The notes below the pieces were generated by a model that was given only the letters and a program-made list of their open reading frames with translations, ran no database searches and was not told where the DNA came from. DNA of 64,000 bases, from assembly GCA_917880885.1 (NCBI GenBank), contig OU862918.1:1488001-1552000 (forward strand). The letters run 5' to 3'. The DNA is from Limnephilus marmoratus. Its lineage: Eukaryota > Arthropoda > Insecta > Trichoptera > Limnephilidae. The stretch's first letter is position 1, and each line of letters starts with the position of its first letter. Made by a program: the position numbers and the translations under genes. Of the stretch, positions 44,607 to 56,184 are shown in pieces.

Positions 44607-44990
44607 TTATAATTTTTTCATGAATCTAAAAAATAAGAGATAAACGGTAAAATACAGGTGAAGTCCTTTTTTATAATTTTTTCATGAATCTAAAAAATAT
44701 GAGATTAACGGTAAAATATAGGTGAAGTCTTTTTTAATTTTTTTTTCATTAATCTAAAAAATATGAGATAAACGATAAAATACAAGCGAAGTCCTTTTTT
44801 ATAATTTTTTCATGAATCTAAAAAATATGAGATAAACGGTTAAATATAGGTGAAGTCCTTTTTATATTTTTTTCATGAATCTAAAAAATATGAGATAAAC
44901 GGTAAAATACAGGTGAAGTCCTTTTTTATAATTTTTTTCGTGAATCTAAAAAATATGAGATAAACGGTAAAATATAGGTGAATTCCTTGC
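44607..44990 (+). repeat. Minisatellite, six units of ~64 bp
   Basis: Six head-to-tail copies of a unit containing CATGAATCTAAAAAATATGA, GATAAACGGTAAAATA and GGTGAAGTCC. Unit starts fall near 44,607, 44,671, 44,733, 44,799, 44,861 and 44,927. Units differ by one to four bases. The array stops about 15 bp before the Gypsy-1 LTR. Confidence 0.95.
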
Positions 44991-45006
44991 CTCTGTAAAC
45001 AGTTTG

Positions 45007-45130
45007 TGTGGTGTCTTGGATCGGGTAGTAATAACATCTGTTAATGTTACAATGTTTATTGGTTGCCAGATTAATATGGAGAGAGCGCTCAATAGCGGTA
45101 CATCCCTTTTATACTTCCCATACTCGCTAT
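45007..45130 (-). repeat. Gypsy-1 3' LTR, distal part
   Basis: Matches 51,755-51,883 with a few differences (for example GATCGGGTAGTAATAACATC). It breaks at ACTCGCTAT, which is repeated after the RTE at 47,166-47,174. The terminal TGTGGTGTC is followed outward by GTTTG. Confidence 0.9.
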
Positions 45131-47165
45131 AAGAGGAGAACGTGAATGCGATCTGGAAAATGATAAAGACGAAGATTATAACTACGGCAGAGGAAACTAT
45201 AGGCAAGGAAAAACCCCAAGCACGGAAGGAATGGATAACCGATGAGATCTTAAATATGATAAAGGATAGAAGAGAGCTCAAAAATGATAAAAGAGCTGAA
45301 TCACAAGAGAAATACAAAGTGCTGAGAAACCAAATAAATAGAGAATCAAGAATAGCCAAAGAAACTTTCTACCAGAATAAATGCGATGAGATAAACGACG
45401 ACCTCAAGAGAGGAAATGTAGAAAGAGCCCAAGCTGCGGTGAAAGACTTCTTTGGGATGAGAGTTGGAAAGGGTAATGCGATAGAAGGAGAAGACGGTAA
45501 AATACTTTTCGAAAAGGACCAAATAGGAGAGAGATGGAAAAGATATCTCGAAATGCTGTACAATGGAAAGGGAAATAATAACAACGAAACATTGATAGAA
45601 AGAGAAAATGAGGTAGACGCAGATGATTTGGGAGATCCAATCACTAGAGAAGAGTTTGACCTCGCACTGAAAAATCTCAAAAACGGGAAAGCACCCGGAA
45701 TCGATGACGTTCCGGCTGAACTAATTAAGCCAGCAGGAAAAGGAACTATAGATGCCCTGTTTAAAATGATACAGACAATGTATAAGACTGGAAAGATACC
45801 AGAGGATTTCGAGAAATGCCTAATTGTCGCATTACCAAAGAAGGCGGGCACCACGAAATGTGAACAACACAGAACTCTTAGCCTAATATCCCATGCCTCA
45901 AAAATATTGACTAATATCATCCTAAAAAGAATCGAACCAAAAGTAGAGAACATCCTTTCCGGAGACCAGTTTGGCTTTAGAAGAGGTGTAGGAACCAGAG
46001 AAGCAATATTGTCGCTACGAATACTACTAGAAAAAAGAATAAAAAGAAACCAAAACACATTCATCGCATTCATAGACCTGGAGAAGGCATTCGACAAAGT
46101 AGAATGGAAAAGACTCTTCGAGATTCTGAAGAGAATTGACATCAAATATAGAGATAGACGAATAATCCAGGCGCTATACAAGAATGAGGCCGCTATAATT
46201 AGATGTGACAATGATACAAAAGAAGCCAGTATAAGACAAGGGGTGAGACAGGGATGCTCTCTGTCACCTGTTCTTTTTAACGCTTATATACAAAGTGCGA
46301 TTGACGACTTGAGAGAGAGAATGAGTCACAGAAAAGGTGTAAAGATACACGGGCAAAAGGTGGATATGATAAGGTTTGCGGACGATATTGCTATGGTTGC
46401 TAAAAGCGAAGAAGAACTCCAAGAGGCCTTAACAATCATGCAAAGCATTCTTCAAAACAATTACAACATGAAGATAAATAAAGACAAAACAAAGCTGCTG
46501 ACTGTAGGCCGAACGCAACATCAGATGAGAGTAGAGATGTCAGGAGTTCGACTAAAGAACACCAAGGAGTTTGTCTACCTCGGGAGTAAAATAACATGGG
46601 ACGGTCGGTCTAAGAGCGAGGTCAACAGCCGTATACACCAGGCTAGGCTTGCATTCAATAAAAGGTCGAAAATAATAGAATCAAATAATATAGACCTGAA
46701 ACTGAGAATACTCCTCATCAAGACCTATGTATGGAGTATCTTGATGTACGGCTGTGAAACATGGTGCCTATCCGAAAGAGATAAACGGAGACTAGAGGCC
46801 TTTGAGATGTGGTCCTATAGAAGACTACTAGGAATTTCCTGGAGAGACCACATAACAAATGAAGAGATTCTCCAAAGAATCGAAGGAGGAAGGCACCTGC
46901 TCAGGACCTTGTCCGAAAGGCGCGCAAGATGGATCGGCCATGTAATAAGACAAGAAGGCCTCTTGTATGCCATAATGGAGGGTATGACCGAGGGGACAAA
47001 CGCTAGGGGACGCCCACGCCGAGAGTACCTGGAGGACCTGCTGGTGGACGTGCGCTGCTCATCATATGCAGACTTCAAAAGAGCCGCACAAGACAGGGAA
47101 GAGTGGAAGAAACGAATAGATGACATTGCTGCAAACCAATCTCAGGATTGAAACCAGAGAAAGAG
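45131..47165 (+). mobile_element. RTE-like LINE, 5'-truncated, inside the Gypsy-1 LTR
   Basis: ACTCGCTAT occurs at 45,122-45,130 and 47,166-47,174, a 9-bp target duplication. The other LTR shows the uninterrupted sequence. The insertion is opposite in orientation to the LTR element. The 3' end lies shortly after the stop codon (AACCAGAGAAAGAG), without a long A-tail. Confidence 0.9.
45142..47151 (+). CDS. RTE-like reverse transcriptase polyprotein, lacks endonuclease
   Basis: A 669-codon open frame without a stop. It begins in the linker between endonuclease and RT. RT blocks: KNGKAPGIDDVPAEL (about residue 185), SLISHASKILTNIIL, FIAFIDLEKAFDKVEW (about 305), IRQGVRQGCSLSPVLFN (about 365), RFADDIAMVAKSEEEL (about 411) with the catalytic Asp pair, and FVYLGSKITWDG. 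The C-terminal part has YGCETWCLSERD, ARWIGHVIRQEG and GRPRREYLEDLL. The lost 5' third includes the start, so it is a remnant although the frame is intact. It is probably the youngest LINE insertion here. Confidence 0.9.
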   Translation: MNAIWKMIKTKIITTAEETIGKEKPQARKEWITDEILNMIKDRRELKNDKRAESQEKYKVLRNQINRESRIAKETFYQNKCDEINDDLKRGNVERAQAAVKDFFGMRVGKGNAIEGEDGKILFEKDQIGERWKRYLEMLYNGKGNNNNETLIERENEVDADDLGDPITREEFDLALKNLKNGKAPGIDDVPAELIKPAGKGTIDALFKMIQTMYKTGKIPEDFEKCLIVALPKKAGTTKCEQHRTLSLISHASKILTNIILKRIEPKVENILSGDQFGFRRGVGTREAILSLRILLEKRIKRNQNTFIAFIDLEKAFDKVEWKRLFEILKRIDIKYRDRRIIQALYKNEAAIIRCDNDTKEASIRQGVRQGCSLSPVLFNAYIQSAIDDLRERMSHRKGVKIHGQKVDMIRFADDIAMVAKSEEELQEALTIMQSILQNNYNMKINKDKTKLLTVGRTQHQMRVEMSGVRLKNTKEFVYLGSKITWDGRSKSEVNSRIHQARLAFNKRSKIIESNNIDLKLRILLIKTYVWSILMYGCETWCLSERDKRRLEAFEMWSYRRLLGISWRDHITNEEILQRIEGGRHLLRTLSERRARWIGHVIRQEGLLYAIMEGMTEGTNARGRPRREYLEDLLVDVRCSSYADFKRAAQDREEWKKRIDDIAANQSQD

Positions 47166-47174
47166 ACTCGCTAT

Positions 47175-47213
47175 CTCGCTCTCATGCCGTCACCCTCATA
47201 CACATACGTCACA
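47175..47213 (-). repeat. Gypsy-1 3' LTR, proximal part
   Basis: Completes the 3' LTR after the RTE. It reads TGTGACGTATGTGTATGAGG from 47,213 on the minus strand, identical to the start of the other LTR. Confidence 0.9.
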
Positions 47214-47223
47214 CCCCCACACT
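47214..47223 (-). promoter_or_regulatory. Gypsy-1 polypurine tract
   Basis: AGTGTGGGGG immediately precedes TGTGACG of the 3' LTR on the minus strand, the place and composition expected of the plus-strand DNA primer. Confidence 0.7.
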
Positions 47224-47363
47224 TAAAACCTAATTACATACATTTCTTTATTCACAAATTTATACAAAACAAAATATCTAAATATTTCCATTCCATAGTA
47301 TATGTAATTTTTCTTGTTCTTCACGTGTAGCGTGGGCGTTGACCTCGAGGGCGTAACCTCCCC

Positions 47364-50300
47364 TCAGACCAGGTCCAGCAAATCATCAGACCTGTCACAC
47401 TCCCCCCACCTAACCTTCCTCTCTGAAATCTGATCATGGTGGCGTTTCCAAATTTGTCCCGTAGACATAATTTTAACTAAATAAATCCTATTCCCCAATC
47501 TTTTAAAATTTTTTCCTAAAATCCATTTATTATCATTACTTCTTAAATCCCTGGTTAAAACTTTAGAACCAACCTCAAAGTACTTTTTAAATTTTCTTCC
47601 TCTATAATACTTTTTCTGTTTATGCTGGCTCAATAACATTTTGTTTTTAACCGTGTTGTCAATTCCTTTAAAACCTTGACTCTCAACATTATCCACTATT
47701 GGAATAATCGTATTAAAAATTGATCTAATCTTCCTACCCAACATCAATGTACTAGGCTCAATGCCCGTAGACATTGAAGGCGTATTTCTAATATCAACTA
47801 AAAACGTCAAAAGTTTATCTTCAAAATCAGTAGGAAATTTATTATTTACCATAATTTTTTTCAAAAACTTCTTCACTGTTTTAACCCCATTTTCAGCTAA
47901 ACCGTTAGAAGCAGGATGCTGTACAGCTGAAGTCAATGATTCTATATTATAATTATGACAAAATTCCTTAAAAACTGACGATGTGAAAGCTGTACCATTG
48001 TCACTTACAATTTGTTCCGGGATTCCGAACATAGAAAATAATCTTTTCAAAACTTTTATTGTACAAAACGAATCTACCTTATTTACAACATGACAGTCTA
48101 TCCATTTTGTAGTTGCATCAACAATAATTAAAAAATTATGACCTCCCAACGGCCCCATGAAGTCGATATGCAATCTACTCTAGATTAACCCATTGATTGG
48201 CCAAGGTGCCAACTCAACTTTACATGGAGTAGGTAAACATTCCATGCATCGAGCACACTGTTTCACAGTTACTTCTATATCATTGTTTATTCCGAGCCAA
48301 AAAAAATAATTTCGAGCAAGACTTTTCGATTTTACAATGCCTAAATGTGATTGATGTAAAAAATTCAATATAATTTCCCTTAATTCCCTTGGAACTACAA
48401 ATTTATTATTATAAAATAAACATGAATTATAAGTCGATAATTTATCCCTAAAATACCAGAATTTCAATAAATCATCCTTTAAGAACTTTTTATCCGGCCA
48501 ACCATTTGCTGTGAACTCGATAATGCTCGCTATATTTACATCATTAATCGAAAACTGTTTCATCGTTTCCGCATTTAATGTTGTTTCTGACTCGATTATG
48601 TTCACAAACTCTGACTCAACCGTATTCACGTTTAAAGAATCAATATAATTTAAAAAATAATCGCTAGCATCAATATCGTCGCTACACACATCTAAATTAT
48701 CCTTATTATTAATCGGCATTCGTGATAAGAAATCCGCTTTGTTATCACCTGACTTAATATGCTCTATACTATAGTCAAAAGTCTGGAGTATTAGGGCGTA
48801 CCTCTGCAGACGGTTAGCGGCCAAAACAGGTACTTGCTTATCCGTGTTCAAAATGTGTACTAACGATTTATTGTCGCAAGCCAAAACAAATTTATTGCCG
48901 TATAAATACTGAAAGAATTTCTTCAACCCAAAAATTATAGCACACGCTTCCTTATCTAAAATAGAGTACTTTAATTCTGTTTCTGACAATAATCGGCTAG
49001 CAAATGCGATAGGTCTCTCTAAACCATTATCATATACATGGCAAATCACCGCTGATAACGCTTTTTCAGATGCGTCTGAAATAAGTTTAATTGGTAAATT
49101 AGGATCAAAATGCACTAAAATATTATCTGACGTCAGCAGTTTCTTAACTCGCTCAAACGCAATATTACATTCCTCAGACCACACATATTTTACTCCCCTT
49201 TTTAACAAGTTATACAATGGAGACAAAATACCTGAAATATTATGAACAAAAGCTCTATAATATGAAATAACCCCAAGTAAACTCCTAAGTTCTGAAACAT
49301 TTTTCGGTACTGCCATTTGAGTAATCGCACAGATTTTATTTTCTAAAGGCATAACTCCTTTCCGAGAAATTTTAAAACCTAAATATTCTATCTCAGTTTC
49401 TAGAAAAGAACACTTATTTTCATTAATAGTTAATCCACAATCACTTAACTTGCTAAGTACAGATTCACAAATAGAGAATAATTCCTCTTCAGAATTTCCA
49501 AACAACAAAATATCATCTAGAAATATACGAACGTTACGAAGTCTACCTACTACCGCCTGAATAACTTGCATAAATATAGCCGGGCTTGTGGTCAAACCGA
49601 AAGGCAACACTTTATATCTGAATAAACCCACATGCGTACTTATCACACATAATTTTCTCGACTTCTCGTTTAACGAAATCTGACCAAAAGCATTACGCAC
49701 ATCTATTTTAGCAAAAAATTTCGCACCATTTAAAGATGAAATTAAATCTTCTATACGAGGCAATGGATATTTCAACTTCGCTAACATAGGGTTTAATGTG
49801 GTTTTAAAATCAGTACAAATTCTAATTGAACCGTCTTTCTTTTTTACAACAACAATCGGACTAGCCATATCACTTATTTCTACCTTTTCAATTATATCTT
49901 CACGTAACATCTTATTTAATTCCTCCTCTACCTTTCCACGTAAACTAAAAGGTAACGATCTTGGATTCACAAACTTTGGCCTGAACTCCGAAATAACTTC
50001 GATGTTAGCTTCATAACCTATAAGCCTACCCGATTTTTCTGAAAACACATGAGCATATTTTTTCTTTAAACTATCACGAAAATTTAATTGATTATCACAA
50101 CTAGTCTCACTGGTATTTACCGAATTTATTCCACTTAATCCGATACCGAAAACTTGTAAAAAATTTCTACCAACAATCGTAGAATTACCGTTTTTAATTA
50201 TTATAAACTGCGTATCTACACTTTTATTTAAAAATAACACACTTAAAATAACTTTACCTACAATATTTAACCGTTTCCCGTCATATCCTGACAATTGAAT

Positions 50301-51263
50301 ATCGCATCTTTCCAATTTACAAGAAACAAAATCTTTTAAATACACTTCATATGGAATTGCATTAATCTCAGCGCCGGTGTCAACAATCGCTCGCAGAACA
50401 GTGTTACCAATAATGAGATCTACGAATATCGGTTCCGGCCCCGTGCCGTCATGCAACATAAAAACCGAATTTAATCGTTTATTCTTATTACCTACATTAA
50501 TTTTACTGTTTTTACACACATTACTAGGATGACCCGATTTATTGCACCGATTACAAAAAATATTCTTCCAACAATCTTTCTGCAAATGATTCGTTTTTCC
50601 GCACAAAAAACATTTTTTTAATGCAATATTTACTGGCGTCTTACTACGCACTGCACTTTTAAATCTGATCGGACTATCCGACCTGGATTTACGGACAACA
50701 TTACTATCCTTATGCACAACATTTAAATTCGTATCAACTTTCTTAAAATTAACAACATGTTCCCATGAAGCTGCTAACTGAATGCATTCCGAAAAAGAAG
50801 TATTTACCCCCTCAACGAACAACTTATGTTTCAATTTTTCATTGAAAATTCCAATAATGAATATGTCTTTTAAACAAGATTCCAGCCTCAATTCAAAATT
50901 GCACGTCAAACTCAGTCCTCTCAACCTAGCAGCGTAATCTTTAATAGATTCGTTAGCTAGCTGTTTACACTTATAAAATAACTCACGCGACTCGAAAATA
51001 TTTTGAATAGGTTTGCAATGTGAATCAAATAATTTACATAAATCATCAAAAGAACAAACAGAAACCTTTTTAGGGAAACATAGATCACATAATAAAGAGA
51101 AAGTTTCTTCGGCGAGGCAACTCAGCAAAAATGCTCTTTTGCGTTCTTGTGATAACACTTTGTCATCATGTAAAATGAGGGCCTGATCCAGTCGTTCCTT
51201 GAACAATGACCAGTTTCCCGTTCTGTAACAGAACGTCCCCAAATTTTTACAAACACCCTCCAT
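47364..51263 (-). pseudogene. Gypsy-1 gag-pol with one in-frame stop
   Basis: One frame carries everything. It is open up to 51,359, but the likely start is MEGVCKN at 51,263. Counted from 51,359: Gag-like helical region to about residue 240; two CCHC knuckles (CFLCGKTNHLQKDC, CNRCNKSGHPSNVC; about 248-283); protease with DTGAE at about 327; RT with PLPRIEDLI and FLDDILLFG (Asp pair about 614); RNase H with SDASEKALS (about 760); integrase HHCC (HQSHLG about 1000, CARCMEC). A TAG at 48,182-48,180 precedes the integrase core, which continues in frame to 47,364 with VDATTKW, VSDNGTAFTS and NGLAENGVK (D, D, E). Otherwise intact. Confidence 0.95.
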
Positions 51264-51744
51264 TGGGGGAAGAGCTGAAACAAAATAATCAAGACTACTT
51301 ATCTCAGCACTTCCAAGAAGGCTACACTCCGAGGTCCACGTTCCACGTTCCACGTGCACGCCACCCAGAGCTGTAGATCACCGTCCCCGTCTGGCTCCGT
51401 CTCCCGACAGCTGCGGATCCAATCCCTACTCCGAGGTCTTCCTTCCCAGACTGCAGCGACGGAAACCAAGTCCTGGTTCCCGGCTAATCCACACGATGAT
51501 CCAGTCCTTGACCCGATCCTTGATCCGGTCCTTTTGTACCCCGTTACACGGTGTACCCGAACGACAATAATTTTGTAATTTGTCGGTCCCACACACGCGA
51601 ATACTTGCGTGTGGCTGCTCCAATTTCTTCTTAATGCGATCGCTTCCTGCGATCGCTTCCTGCAATCCTGACAACAATCCGTCAGATCCCGAAATCTACC
51701 GCGTAGATTCTTCCAATTTACGTACAAATTTACGAACTACCGAG
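51264..51744 (-). other. Gypsy-1 untranslated leader
   Basis: Between the primer site and the likely gag start. On the minus strand ATTATTTTGTTTCAG lies about 15 bp before the ATG and resembles a 3' splice site, so a leader intron is possible. Other open frames on both strands show no recognisable protein. Confidence 0.5.
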
Positions 51745-51754
51745 CTGCGCCAAC
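51744..51754 (-). promoter_or_regulatory. Gypsy-1 primer binding site
   Basis: GTTGGCGCAGC follows the CACA end of the 5' LTR on the minus strand. Similar TGGCGCAG starts are used by several insect Gypsy elements for tRNA-primed minus-strand synthesis. I do not assign the tRNA with certainty. Confidence 0.65.
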
Positions 51755-51920
51755 TGTGATGTCTTGGGGGATCGGGTAGTAATAACATCTGTTAATGTTA
51801 CAGTGTTTATTGGTTGCCAGATTGATATGGAGAGAGCGCTCAATAGCGGTACATCCCTTTTATACTTCCCATACTCGCTATCTTGCTCTCATGCCGTCAC
51901 CCTCATACACATACGTCACA
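51755..51920 (-). repeat. Gypsy-1 5' LTR
   Basis: 166 bp, TG...CA. It contains TATAAAAGG (TATA-like) about 60 bp from the start and AATAAACAC (polyadenylation-like) further on, in the order expected for U3-R-U5. Flanked by GTTTG on the outside. Confidence 0.9.
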
Positions 51921-51925
51921 GTTTG

Positions 51926-52240
51926 GATGTCTCCATATTAAAAAAAACGGAGGTCTAATTTTTTGAATGAGCTCGGGCGAATCCAAAACGTACGAAAATC
52001 TCCTCAGAAAAGCTCAACTGACTTTTTTTAAATGCCTTGGCCCTGCAGTGGTAATTCAATGAGTACCTACATAGTGCAAAAAATGCAAACTAATCAATTG
52101 TTTGTGTACAGGCAGCGAGTCGGTCTTCCCATGAGTGAATTTGGGTACAGATGTACGGGTACAGATGTGGCGATATCTCCAAGTGTGACATTCTGGTACA
52201 AAAACATTTGATTTGAATATATTAACAATGTGAAACTTCC
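51926..52240. other. Flank, possibly the end of a LINE remnant
   Basis: Immediately outside Gypsy-1. Minus-strand frames in this part may continue the RT fragment at 52,250-52,690, but I cannot match them block by block. Confidence 0.3.
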
Positions 52241-52249
52241 ACAAGTCTC

Positions 52250-52690
52250 AAGAAACTGATTGATATTTTATCTTACTCATGATAAAGTGATTTGGATATG
52301 AATAAGGTTACTTTCCACGGAAGCGCAAAAACAAAAGGCACAAGAATTCTTTCATATTCCCAATGTATGTAAGGAGCTTCGTACGGTCCCAGAAAATACA
52401 GCTGGACTCCAATACATTTGCGAGTTTCGGAATGAGAATAATTGCGAATGACAAAGCCCATCACCTGCAGTCTGAGTGCTTTGCTGCACAAGTCATTTAC
52501 ATTTGGTGAAATGTTATTTTGCTCTCAAATATGACCTCTAGATCTTTTATCTGGATCAGCTGACGGATAATGTTTTCATTGATTAGATACGCCAACAAAA
52601 TGAGATGTTGAGTATGATCCCTTGAGTACGAGTCGATGTTGCATTTTGGGTGTTGGTAATAATGATAATGGCGCAGTTTTGGCAATGTGG
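52250..52690 (-). pseudogene. Decayed Jockey-type RT thumb fragment
   Basis: The minus strand reads IQIKDLEVIFESKITFHQM, then SKALRLQVMGFVIRNYS, KCIGVQLYF and YEAPYIHWEYERILVPFVF across two frames. This parallels the DLGVxFDxxLTF...LGFVxR...LVRSxLEYxxVIW...YxxxIExxQ series of Jockey-like elements and the better-kept copy at 56,450-57,008. Stops and missing blocks show age. Confidence 0.6.
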
Positions 52691-52699
52691 CATACTACA

Positions 52700-54230
52700 C
52701 TAAGGATGAGTAGTTTCAAAAAATTTGAACGATTTATAATTTTTTTAAAGTTAATTCACGTTCTGTGAAAGTTCTAAAAACTGACTAATAATGAAACAAC
52801 AACAGAATTTGAATAAAACATACGTGATTTTAATTATTTTAAACAACCAAATATAATTCCAAAATTATGTTCGGTTCATATAATGTTCCTCAATCCCAGA
52901 TTACTTGAAATAATATGTTCGGGAAACTTCAATAAAGATCGAGGTTCGTCGTTAGTTGTCTGTTACGGTTAAAGTTTTTTCTAAGGCATTGACTCCTACT
53001 CTCCAAAGCGTTTTAATTATTTTAATCTCCGCGCCCTTTTATCGGAAAATAATTCCCGGGAGAACATTTTTATTGCTTCCGATTTTTTGCTTACTAATCG
53101 GAATGACTGATTCTTTACTAACGACAAAATAATTTTGTTGTCGAAAAAAAAATATCGAGTGCAGTTCACACGTGGAAGTGAAACTTCACCCACACAATCT
53201 CAGCCAATAGGAGACTTAAAAAGTGGGCTCGTAATCAAAGCGGCCAACGAGTGCAACTTGACGCCTCGTAGGTACAGTAAGTAGGTATGGTTTCATTCTA
53301 TCCTCATTCTCTCGCAGGCTAAATCCGCACATGCGTTTGTCTCTTTTTAGTGTAATTTCCGTTTCATTGAGTTTTAAATAACAACGGTGCTAAAGAAGTT
53401 TCAAAAGCAGCCTGGCAAACATAATTATTGTTGTCAGATAAGCTTTCGTCATCGAAGACATGTATTTCAAACTTCGAAAGACAGGTATGAATATTATTTT
53501 TTGTTGGAGATGTAACGAACTCTTTGTCGCTAAGATTCTCTACATTTATCAAAATTATTAAAACTCCGTAGTTTTCTAATTGATTCTAAATTTTGTCGAG
53601 ACAGATTTAAAGGGAAAATTCCATCTACATGGTGAACGTTCCGAGAATGCAGCTAAATATTCCCTTTTCTAAAACTATCGCTAAACTAATTAGATTGGTT
53701 AATTCACCCACATCGAATATACTAACCGAAGCGGGACCTTTATGAAAGAATACTTCATCAGAAAAGTAATTTCTAGTGAAATTTAATACAAGAACTTTAA
53801 GGGGAACGCATGCGCGGCCCATTTCTACCCGTTTCATAAAAGATATAGGCCATTAAAGATTTTAGTGTTTCATTATTTTGGTCGCAACTTAGGCAAATAT
53901 TTGTGAGTAAAAGAAAAACATAAAAAAAATAATTTTACAATGTTTATTTTAAAAATACAATAAAAAAATATAATTAAAAATAAAAATTCTTTAAATGCAT
54001 TTTTTGGGAAGTAATTTTAATGTATAAACGATAATTTTTATTCCGCCGTAAATAGGTAATTCGTATTTTTAATTTACACCCATCAAAGTTATTTTTTTAA
54101 TAAATTTTTATTTTATATTTCATTATAGTTATATGATAAATATAGTCAAATATATTTTTTATTGTTTATCATTTACTAACGAATAATTACCCAAATCGCT
54201 TCTAAAGAGGTGACTGCCAAATTCAACCAT
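52700..54230. other. Unassigned DNA
   Basis: AT-rich, except 53,150-53,350 which has a CCAAT-like GCCAATAG and balanced composition. Minus-strand frames at 53,364-53,552 and 53,625-53,837 (62 and 70 codons) have no family resemblance that I recognise. I cannot tell old exons from chance. Confidence 0.3.
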
Positions 54231-54239
54231 TTGATGCGC

Positions 54240-56178
54240 TTGTGATTTGAATAAGGTTAGCTGTTGTGTAAATTAAAGTATCTGCGGCCCTGTACAGTAC
54301 TCACAGTTTTTGAGAGGCTTTACGCTGGCTTCGATGGAGCCCCATATCTGAGCTGGTCACTTAGAGTTACACCAAGCAAATCAATAGAGGGCCTGTTCGG
54401 AAGGTTGCTTCCGTTGAAGGAGACCATATTTTCATTTCGATCCCTTTTAGACGTAATCAGGCAGAGATTGGGTCTTCGAAACACTGAATTCGACGAAATT
54501 ACATTTACCCGAAGAGAAAACACTTTCGTTGGAGTTTGTGGGCTCTTTGGGGGCTTGTCAAATAAAAATCTATCATGGACAGTAATGTCATCCACGTAAC
54601 AATAAATTAGTGCACATTACAAAAGGTCGTTGCACAACGAAAACAAAGTCGGAGACAGAACCGATCCCTGTGGGACGCCAGCATTTATCGAGTGTGAGGA
54701 AGACTCAGTAATCCACATACACAAGGATACGGAAGTCCGTAAGAAGGCAGTTTGTTGACAAGTACTCGGTGTCAAACCCAGTCAAAGGCCTTGGATATGT
54801 CCTGTCCAGTGCAACCGTTCGGGTTTCACCGAAACGTTCCAGGCACGCGTCCCATACGCGATAAGATCACTGCATGAGTGGTTCCGCCGGAATCCATATT
54901 GACGATCGATCATAATTTTGATCTTCTCGAGGTATATGAGCAGTTTGTCGTTGATCACAGGTTCCATCACCTTAGACAGAGCTGATGTGATCGCTATGGG
55001 GCGGTAGTTGGCCAGATTGGAGCGGTCACCCTTCTTTGGAATATGATGGATAACCGTTTTATTCCAGTCAGAGGGCACATAGCCAGACTTCAGGGATATT
55101 TTAAAAATTGAAGCTATTTCTGCAACGCGCTCCTGCAGTACCAGGGCAGTATTCCTTCAGGCCCACTAGCTTTGTTAACATCAAGCCCTCGTAAAATATG
55201 GAGTACTTCCCGGTGCCGGATCCTCAGCTTTTTCATTTGAAAAACGCAGTGAGGAACCGATGTCGGGACAGCACCTCCGTTATCGAGGGTTGAGTTATTT
55301 GCAAACATTTTCCTAACAGATTAGCCTTTTCAGTGGCGGTGTTTGCTAGTGAGCCGTTAGGTCTGGTACGAGGTGGCAGACTGGATTTGCAGAAATTGCG
55401 ACCTACTGAGCCCGAAAGCGACCAGAATGCTCTGCTGCCATGCTTGCATGCAGACAGCTTTTTGCTGATCTGAATTTTGACCTATTGATTCTCTTGGTTT
55501 CCTTTGTCATTTTTTTGTAAGCTGTACTGTGTTCGGATGTTCTAGATGTGTTGTAGGCTCGGTAAGCCGCGTTTTTTCGTCGCACTGCTTCAGAGCATTG
55601 TCGACTATCGGCTTTGAGCCAATACCATTTTCTTTAAAGAAAGAGGTAGATTAGATAAAGCCATCCATCGCGGATGTAACGATTTCACCAATTTCCTGGG
55701 CATCTTGAGGGATCCGAAAAACAGATATCTAACCACGGGAAAGCATTAAAATGTACCCGCAGATCGAACCAATCTGCTGACCAACAGTGCCTTACTTTTC
55801 TCTTCAGCCTCTCGTTTGGTGGTCTGAAGTTTACAGGGATTGATGTCGTCACCAGGCAGTGGTCGAACGATCCTTCAATCTTATAACCATGTGGCTCAGT
55901 GGTTAAAAATAGGTCTAACAGATTGGAGCGGTGAACTGAACGTCGGGAACCCCTGTAGGCTCCTGAACCATTTGCTCCAGTCCGTGGCAAAGGGCAAAGG
56001 AGTCCGCTTGTCGTTCAGCCGAGTCTGTTGATCCTGAGAACAAAGGTTTGTTATGAACATTGAAGTCCCCTAGGATCACAAACTCTGCCTTAGGGTAGCG
56101 GGGTAAGAGGTCATGTGGAAGTGAACAAATAATATACATATAATTTTTCGAAGAAAATTTCTTCGGAAAGGTTTTCAC
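54240..56178 (-). pseudogene. LINE-F: Jockey-group endonuclease-RT remnant
   Basis: Minus-strand order: FVILGDFNVHNKPLFSG and VPDVQFTAPIC (endonuclease), SNLLDLFLTTEPHGYKIEG and FDHCLVTTSIPVNF (its end), KKMTKETKRINRSKF (linker), VNKASGPEGILP, NYRPIAITSALSKVMEPVIN, YGFRRNHSCSDLIAYG, GVPQGSVLSPTLF and YCYVDDITVHDRFLF (Tyr-Val-Asp-Asp catalytic block), then LLGVTLSDQLRYG. Frames change about five times. No 3' tail is visible near 54,240, and the 5' end meets Penelope-derived repeats near 56,185. Confidence 0.8.
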
Positions 56179-56184
56179 TTAGTG

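Larger units (their letters stand above)
45007..51920 (-). mobile_element. Gypsy-1: Ty3/Gypsy LTR retrotransposon, both LTRs, nested RTE
   Basis: Minus-strand element with a 5' LTR at 51,755-51,920, primer site, gag-pol, purine tract and a 3' LTR split by an RTE-like insertion. The LTRs start TGTGACG and end near CACA. Flanking 5-mers GTTTG (45,002-45,006 and 51,921-51,925) are the target duplication. Without the RTE it is about 4.9 kb, short for the group. There is no envelope gene. Coding is one frame with a single stop, so the copy is relatively young. Confidence 0.95.

Noticed and set aside
44607..44990. CRISPR-like array
   Set aside because: Units of about 64 bp are repeated whole, without unique spacers, and the DNA is eukaryotic.
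45369..46211. Minus-strand 280-codon open frame
   Set aside because: It is the antisense shadow of the RTE-like RT, rich in Ser, Phe and Leu as expected for the complement of a Lys/Glu-rich gene.
53364..53837. Pair of minus-strand open frames as host exons
   Set aside because: No splice signals or domain similarity that I can defend; length is within chance for this DNA.
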